DNA of 32,008 bases, from positions 1-32,008 of the forward strand of contig QIEJ01000241.1 in the NCBI GenBank assembly GCA_003228585.1, written 5' to 3'. Both the position numbers and the translations under genes were made by a program. Positions 27,714 to 32,008 of the stretch are shown here, in pieces (the stretch's first letter is position 1; every line of letters starts with the position of its first letter). The notes beneath the pieces were generated by a model. It did no database searches. It was not told the origin of the DNA and was given only the letters and a program-made list of their open reading frames with translations. This stretch comes from Pseudomonadota bacterium. Its GTDB lineage: Bacteria; BMS3Abin14.

Positions 27714-27752
27714 AAAAGCCCTCTTACAGTATCGGGCAGGAGGGGGCTTTTT
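27714..27752. terminator. Terminator-like hairpin just inside attL
   Basis: AAAAGCCCTC...GAGGGGGCTTTTT. Confidence 0.65.
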
Positions 27753-27754
27753 AT

Positions 27755-27777
27755 ATGACACAAGTATGACACAAAAC
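27755..27777 (+). repeat. Left subterminal repeat, possible integrase arm-type sites
   Basis: ATGACACAAGTATGACACAAAAC, two ATGACACAA units 11 bp apart. Confidence 0.6.
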
Positions 27778-27819
27778 CATGATAGCCGAAGGGTGGATAT
27801 TTGCGAACAGAAAGGCACC

Positions 27820-27849
27820 TTGACAACGCGGGCCCAACTAACCTAATCT
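27820..27849 (+). promoter_or_regulatory. Candidate sigma70 promoter of the three-gene operon
   Basis: TTGACA (27820-27825), 18-bp spacer, TAATCT (27844-27849). Confidence 0.55.
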
Positions 27850-27880
27850 CAACACCCGCACAATAACAAGGGGGAAGGTC

Positions 27881-28315
27881 ATGGGATACACCAAGGGTTC
27901 TGGAAAAAAGGGCACTAGTAGTAAGAAGGCTGCTGGTACCAAAAAGGCTGCTGGACCAAAAAAAGATGATGATTCAGTACCTGTCAGCATCATCCCTGTT
28001 CTTTCGAAGGATCAAAAGCCTGCATATGCGAACCACTTGAACATCAGCCATTCACACAACGATTTTCTGCTTGCCTTTTCCAACGTACAGCCAGCCATAC
28101 TGTCAGAAAAAGAACGCGAGCGCTTGGAAGCAACCGGTGAGTTGGTGATAGACCCCACGGCTACGGTTGTAGTACCAGTAACAATAATGTCTAAAATCAT
28201 CGATGCAATGATTGATAATTACACTCGGTATTTGGTAACTAACCGCGATAACATTAAATTAAGCGACTCAGATATAGCCATACTAGAAGAAATTGATAAA
28301 CGGAGTAATAAATAG
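27881..28315 (+). CDS. DUF3467-like protein with Lys/Ala-rich N-terminal tail
   Basis: RBS aagggggaagg; YANHLNISHSHNDFLLAFSNVQP...ATVVVPVTIMSKIIDAMIDNYTRYL matches the DUF3467 pattern; N-terminal KKGTSSKKAAGTKKAAGPKK. Confidence 0.7.
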   Translation: MGYTKGSGKKGTSSKKAAGTKKAAGPKKDDDSVPVSIIPVLSKDQKPAYANHLNISHSHNDFLLAFSNVQPAILSEKERERLEATGELVIDPTATVVVPVTIMSKIIDAMIDNYTRYLVTNRDNIKLSDSDIAILEEIDKRSNK

Positions 28316-28912
28316 ATGGCTGAGCCCGTAAAAAAAGTAGTTCGGATTGAAAATTTTGTAGAAGCCACCCACAAAAAAAAAGGCAAAATGGCTGCCGGAT
28401 GGAAAATTCCTGTTGGTATAATTGACAGCAGTAGTGGGGTAGCATCATCATTTATCTCAGCTGACAGTTGGGTTACTGATTTGGAATTGGAAAGTGCACC
28501 TTCAGCAAGACCTTATTCAATTTCTTCTGGAGAGGTTTCAGATAAAGACTTTTCTACTAGAGTGACCTTTTATGGTGCGCTTAGGGGACGCGCGCTCTCC
28601 AGGTCTTTTGCCTCTACGGTTGAAAGTGAACCTCTCACCACATCCCGAATTGTTCCTATCAATTCCCTGGGCAAAAACGGGGTTTCACTTAAACGGCCCA
28701 TTCATGTTGAGGTGCTCGAAGAAGAGGATGGTGTTACTGCCTCGTTCAGCGATGTTAATCTGTATGGTTTCGGGAAGACTGAAACGGCCGCACTCAATAT
28801 GCTTCGAGAGCAAATTGTGTGCCTCTATGAAAAAGTAAACTCTGAAGAAAAACTGGGTCCACTCCCAAGGCAGTGGAAAGTTATCCTGGGTGAGCTCATC
28901 GAGGCCAAATGA
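28316..28912 (+). CDS. Hypothetical protein, C-terminal HicB-like fold (candidate antitoxin)
   Basis: Abuts previous stop (TAGATG); C-terminus IHVEVLEEEDGVTASFSDVNLYGFGKTETAALNMLREQIVCLYEKV follows the HicB pattern. Confidence 0.65.
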   Translation: MAEPVKKVVRIENFVEATHKKKGKMAAGWKIPVGIIDSSSGVASSFISADSWVTDLELESAPSARPYSISSGEVSDKDFSTRVTFYGALRGRALSRSFASTVESEPLTTSRIVPINSLGKNGVSLKRPIHVEVLEEEDGVTASFSDVNLYGFGKTETAALNMLREQIVCLYEKVNSEEKLGPLPRQWKVILGELIEAK

Positions 28913-29226
28913 GTTCCACTGTTTATAAAACCCAAGAAATCAGGAGAGCACTTGAAAAGGCGGAAGCAGATCCTGGGCAGGCTGAAAAGACAGGTTTTGT
29001 TATAACTGGATCTAAACACATCAAGGCTGAATTTTTTTATAAAGGTGAGTGGATACTATCAACTTATGTTGCGCATTCAAAAGGCGATCTTCCACCTGGA
29101 ACGCAGAACAAAATTAGAAAACAACTTGAGCTGAATAGACCAGAGTTCGGAGATTTTATTGGATGTCCAATGAAGCTTCCAGGATTAGTCCAAACTTGGA
29201 AAGATAGCGAAGTGATTAAGGAATAG
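28909..29226 (+). CDS. HicA-like small protein (candidate toxin)
   Basis: ATGA overlap with upstream gene; GFVITGSKHIKAEFFYKGEWILSTYVAHSKGDLPPGTQNKIRKQLEL resembles HicA G-S-x-H ... kkdlpkGTlrkIlkql. Confidence 0.65.
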   Translation: MSSTVYKTQEIRRALEKAEADPGQAEKTGFVITGSKHIKAEFFYKGEWILSTYVAHSKGDLPPGTQNKIRKQLELNRPEFGDFIGCPMKLPGLVQTWKDSEVIKE

Positions 29227-29240
29227 TGACAATCTTTAAC

Positions 29241-29263
29241 GCGGGCTCCGGCCCGCTTTTTCT
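29241..29263 (+). terminator. Intrinsic terminator after the three-gene operon
   Basis: GCGGGC-TCCG-GCCCGC-TTTTTC. Confidence 0.88.
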
Positions 29264-29338
29264 TTGTCTTGACACCCCCCCCCCTGATTCCCCCTGGGCC
29301 TTTCCCTTAGGGAGGTCGTGGACGGGAAAGTGGTGACT

Positions 29339-29359
29339 ATGACACAAGTACGACAAAAC
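29339..29359 (+). repeat. Right subterminal repeat, possible integrase arm-type sites
   Basis: ATGACACAAGTACGACAAAAC, near copy of 27755-27777 in the same orientation. Confidence 0.6.
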
Positions 29360-29406
29360 AGCACAGGTGACAGGAAAAAGAGTTGATATGTCAACTGCTT
29401 AGTGCC

Positions 29407-29443
29407 CAGTGTCCGGGGTTCAAGTCCCTGCACCGCCACCAAC
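29407..29443 (+). repeat. attR-like direct repeat (tRNA 3' fragment)
   Basis: CAGTGTCCGGGGTTCAAGTCCCTGCACCGCCACCAAC, identical to 27636-27672; not a complete tRNA. Confidence 0.92.
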
Positions 29444-29446
29444 TAT

Positions 29447-29474
29447 AAAAAAGCTCCCGGTCGGGAGCTTTTTT
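29447..29474. terminator. Strong intrinsic terminator, probably the original tRNA terminator
   Basis: AAAAAAGCTCCCG-GT-CGGGAGCTTTTTT immediately after the tRNA 3' fragment. Confidence 0.88.
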
Positions 29475-29487
29475 ATGGTTGTTCTGT

Positions 29488-29516
29488 TAAACCTTTTCCC
29501 CCCCGCCTGTGTCTAA
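29488..29516 (+). promoter_or_regulatory. Candidate ECF-type (autoregulated) promoter
   Basis: TAAACCT - 17 bp - TCTAA upstream of the ECF sigma gene; similar to ECF -35 (GAAC-type) and -10 (TCTAA-type) elements. Confidence 0.4.
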
Positions 29517-29538
29517 TATGCTAGAAAACCAATGATAT

Positions 29539-30093
29539 ATGGAGATAAAAAGGGAAAAGGACCGTGAGCGAAGTCTTGCACAAAAGGCCCGGAATGGAGA
29601 TTCGGAGGCATTCGAGGACCTTGTCCGGATTCACCAGAGAGCTCTCTATGCTTTTCTTTACCGACTCTCGGGGAATATGCATGATGCGCAGGAAGTATCC
29701 CAGCAGAGCTTCATCAAGGCCTACCTGGCTATGGCCTCATTCCGTGGGGAGGCGTCCTTCAAAACCTGGCTTTACAGGATCGCCGTCAACACCTTTCGCA
29801 ATTACGTGCGGGACGAGGGCAGAAGACGTCACCTTGCACTTGATGAGAACATACATTCCACGGATGAAGGGGCCTTCTCGCTGGTGGCCGGTAATCAGGA
29901 GCGGAGCATGCTTGAAAAGGCTATAGACACCCTTCCTGCCAGGCAGCGTGAGGCTCTTGTCCTGCGGGTCAACGAGGGCTACCGTTTCACCGAAGTGGCC
30001 AGGGTCATGAACTGTTCCGTTGGAGCGGCCAAGGCCAGCTATCATCAGGCCGTGCGTAAACTCAAGGCGGCTGTGGGAGGTGACCGGCGGTGA
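29539..30093 (+). CDS. ECF-type RNA polymerase sigma factor
   Basis: GDSEAFEDLVRIHQRALYAFLYRLSGNMHDAQEVSQQSFIKAY region 2, FKTWLYRIAVNTFRNYVR, LPARQREALVLRVNEGYRFTEVARVMNCSVGAAKASYHQAVRKLK region 4. Confidence 0.94.
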   Translation: MEIKREKDRERSLAQKARNGDSEAFEDLVRIHQRALYAFLYRLSGNMHDAQEVSQQSFIKAYLAMASFRGEASFKTWLYRIAVNTFRNYVRDEGRRRHLALDENIHSTDEGAFSLVAGNQERSMLEKAIDTLPARQREALVLRVNEGYRFTEVARVMNCSVGAAKASYHQAVRKLKAAVGGDRR

Positions 30094-30722
30094 AGTGCCG
30101 CGACAGATGGATAAAAACACGCCTTCCTGCCTTTGCAGCCGGGACTCTTCCGCCGGAAAAGAGAGAAAGGGTCCTCGCGCATTTAAGAGCGTGCGAACAC
30201 TGCGAGGAAGAGCACACACTGCTCGAATCAGTGAAGGTGCTGCGTGTCCCTGATCCCGGGGAAGAACACTGGTCATCACAACCAGGCAGGATCATGAACG
30301 AGATACTTTTGATGGAGGAAATGAAGCAAAAGGGTGGCGGCCGTCTCCGTCTGTTTCATTCCTGGACGCTTCCCGTCAGATGGAAACGGCTCACTGGACT
30401 GGCCGCAGGATCTGTGGCGGCAGTTGCTCTTCTTTTCGCTCTTTTCCCGGCAAAATCACCCATCACTGAAACAAACCGGGTCCTGAGGTTTAAACCCGTA
30501 TCGTTCATACAACTGGGTATGGAAACGGACATTCTGTCCGAAGGCGGCCAGAGGGTTGCCGATATAAGTTCAGCACTGGATATCGATCTCAAAGCGATGG
30601 ATGAGGGCCTGGTTCTCATGTCTGGTCCATCCGGGCATTCAGGGCTGGATTACCTGGGTATGACAACCGATGCGCTCAGAACCATGGAGATGGTTCTGGA
30701 TGAGATGTCCCGACAAGGATAA
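30090..30722 (+). CDS. Putative anti-sigma factor with zinc-finger (ZAS-like) N-terminus and one TM
   Basis: HLRACEHCEEEH H-x3-C-x2-C motif; TM GLAAGSVAAVALLFALFP; GTGA overlap with the sigma gene. Confidence 0.82.
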   Translation: MKCRDRWIKTRLPAFAAGTLPPEKRERVLAHLRACEHCEEEHTLLESVKVLRVPDPGEEHWSSQPGRIMNEILLMEEMKQKGGGRLRLFHSWTLPVRWKRLTGLAAGSVAAVALLFALFPAKSPITETNRVLRFKPVSFIQLGMETDILSEGGQRVADISSALDIDLKAMDEGLVLMSGPSGHSGLDYLGMTTDALRTMEMVLDEMSRQG

Positions 30723-30738
30723 GAAGGAGAGTGTGATC

Positions 30739-31269
30739 ATGCAAACCAGAATTTCCCTGTTCCTGACGATAGTGTGTACGTCGCTTGTCCTCGTATTTTC
30801 CATTCCGTTACACGCCTTCGGTTGGAACGATTTGCCGTCCGAACAGGACATCAGCCGCGTTCGGAAAAAACTTGAAACCTTAAGGGCCTGGGAGCTTACC
30901 AAATATCTGGAACTGAACGAAGAAACCAGCGCTAGATTATTCCCCGCAATACGCGATGCTGATGAACAACGTCTAAAGATCCAGGCTGAAAACCGGGGCC
31001 TCGTCCGACGGATGAGGGAAAGTCTGGAAGCGGACAGCCCTTTGACGGAGGAGATAAACGAGTACCTTGATCGCCTGCAGCAGAACAGGAAGGAGATGGC
31101 CCGTATTGAAGTGGAACACATGGAAAGGGTCCGGTCGATACTGTCAACCGAGGACACGGCACGATACCTCCTGTTCCTGGTCAGATTTCAGCGGGAGGTA
31201 AGGGAGCGGATTTCAAAGGCATCACAGGACAGGCGCAAGAACCGGAGCGAATCCCGGGAAAGAGATTAA
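30739..31269 (+). CDS. Periplasmic CpxP/Spy-like protein
   Basis: Signal peptide MQTRISLFLTIVCTSLVLVFSIPLHAFG; helical YLELNEETSARLFPAIRDADEQRLKIQAENRGLVRRMRE, typical of LTxxQ/Spy-like chaperones. Confidence 0.65.
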   Translation: MQTRISLFLTIVCTSLVLVFSIPLHAFGWNDLPSEQDISRVRKKLETLRAWELTKYLELNEETSARLFPAIRDADEQRLKIQAENRGLVRRMRESLEADSPLTEEINEYLDRLQQNRKEMARIEVEHMERVRSILSTEDTARYLLFLVRFQREVRERISKASQDRRKNRSESRERD

Positions 31270-31279
31270 GAAAGAGGGG

Positions 31280-31304
31280 GGAAAAGCCGAGGGGGGGCTT
31301 TTCC
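31280..31304. terminator. Bidirectional terminator between convergent genes
   Basis: GGAAAAGCC-gaggggg-GGCTTTTCC. Confidence 0.8.
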
Positions 31305-31316
31305 TTGACACTGATT

Positions 31317-32008
31317 CTAAAACGCCATCGGCATGGCGATCTCATCCTCTACGGGCCTGATCTTCTCATCGTATATGGTTCGGTACTCATCCAACGTCGG
31401 GATCTTGCCGGTGAGTGCGCAGATAGTAGCCACATGAGTTGATCCCAGATAGACTTGCGCGCCGGTTCCCATTCTGTTGTCGAAATTCCTGGTGCTGGTA
31501 GAGAGGACCGTTGCACCGGTGGCAACCTGACCCTGGTTTCCCATGCATAACGAACATCCGGGGACATGGATGTTGGCCCCGGAGGACATCAGGATCTGGT
31601 GGACACCCTCGTCGGCGAGCTTGACGTTGCTCTCCCTGTCAGGCGGGACCGCCCAGAACCTCATGGTTGGAGGGATCCGTGAACCCTCCATGATCTTTGC
31701 CGCGGTCCTGAAGTCCGTGATGTCCGTCATGCAGGACCCGACGAAGACCTCATCAATGGTTGTGCCTGCCGCCTCGGAAAGCGTCACGATATTGTCCGGG
31801 TCGTTCGGGGCTGCCAGCAGAGGTTCAGTTATGGTGTTCATGTCGACCTCAATGACATCGGCATATGGGGCATCCTCATCGGCTTTGGGAAGTACCGGGT
31901 CCGCAAGCCACTTTTCCATGAGGTTGATGATAACATTGATCTGCCTGGAGGGATTTCTCAGGTTGAAGTTCTTCTTGAGGAACGTAAGGTTGTTCTGGAC
32001 ATATTCAA
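31317..32008 (-). CDS. acnB: Aconitate hydratase B, C-terminal part (truncated by window end)
   Basis: TIDEVFVGSCMTDITDFRTAAKI, PGCSLCMGNQGQVATGATVLSTSTRNFDNRMGTGAQVYLGSTHVATICALTGKIPTLDEY; frame open to window end. Confidence 0.93.
   Translation of the reverse strand, partial: EYVQNNLTFLKKNFNLRNPSRQINVIINLMEKWLADPVLPKADEDAPYADVIEVDMNTITEPLLAAPNDPDNIVTLSEAAGTTIDEVFVGSCMTDITDFRTAAKIMEGSRIPPTMRFWAVPPDRESNVKLADEGVHQILMSSGANIHVPGCSLCMGNQGQVATGATVLSTSTRNFDNRMGTGAQVYLGSTHVATICALTGKIPTLDEYRTIYDEKIRPVEDEIAMPMAF

Larger units (their letters stand above)
27673..29443 (+). mobile_element. Integrated 1.77-kb tRNA-targeted element without an integrase gene (satellite or remnant island)
   Basis: Exact 37-bp direct repeat of the tRNA 3' end at both boundaries; visibly AT-richer interior; self-contained 3-gene operon with own promoter and terminator; short end repeats ATGACACAAGT at both sides. 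Confidence 0.8.

Noticed and set aside
29236-29442. Minus-strand ORF starting MVAVQGLEPRTLGTK
   Set aside because: VAVQGLEPRT is the antisense translation of the tRNA 3' end; the same artefact occurs in the 27627-27818 ORF. No coding support.
29407-29443. Second tRNA gene
   Set aside because: Only the T-arm and acceptor 3' half are present; no anticodon arm or 5' acceptor, so it is an att duplication.
27673-29443. Complete prophage or integrative conjugative element
   Set aside because: No integrase, structural, replication or conjugation genes; only three small ORFs between att repeats.

Overview
The window is mostly a well-packed bacterial chromosome segment; gene content and repeat style look deltaproteobacterial or a related Gram-negative lineage (inference). 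In order it carries: ABC exporter permease (partial); chorismate mutase and nadB (-); an acidic hypothetical protein, a TPR lipoprotein and a RodZ-like protein; a coupled operon of EF-G paralog, HAD-IIB phosphatase, rnc and era; mgtE; recO; glyQ and glyS; a decayed MalT/LuxR-type regulator; dgt; a monohaem cytochrome c; a lexA / 84-aa protein / dinB operon (-); smc, a roadblock-like gene and ftsY; a CAT-anticodon tRNA; an ECF sigma / anti-sigma / CpxP-Spy-like operon; and acnB (partial, -). The most interesting locus is a 1.77-kb insertion at the tRNA gene. It is bounded by exact 37-bp direct repeats of the tRNA 3' end (27636-27672 and 29407-29443) and encodes no integrase. Its only clear cargo is a tightly coupled three-gene operon: a DUF3467-like protein with a Lys/Ala-rich N-terminus, a protein with a HicB-like C-terminus, and a HicA-like small protein. 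It looks like a minimal tRNA-integrated satellite carrying a candidate three-component toxin-antitoxin or defence module. Other notable points are: (i) directional composite intergenic elements made of a period-8 G-rich tract, a ~120-bp cloverleaf-like palindromic repeat and a period-7 array; (ii) an 84-aa protein translationally coupled between lexA and dinB; (iii) a candidate LexA operator separated from lexA by one of the repeats; (iv) a roadblock-like gene coupled to smc. All family calls come from reading the sequence, with no database search.
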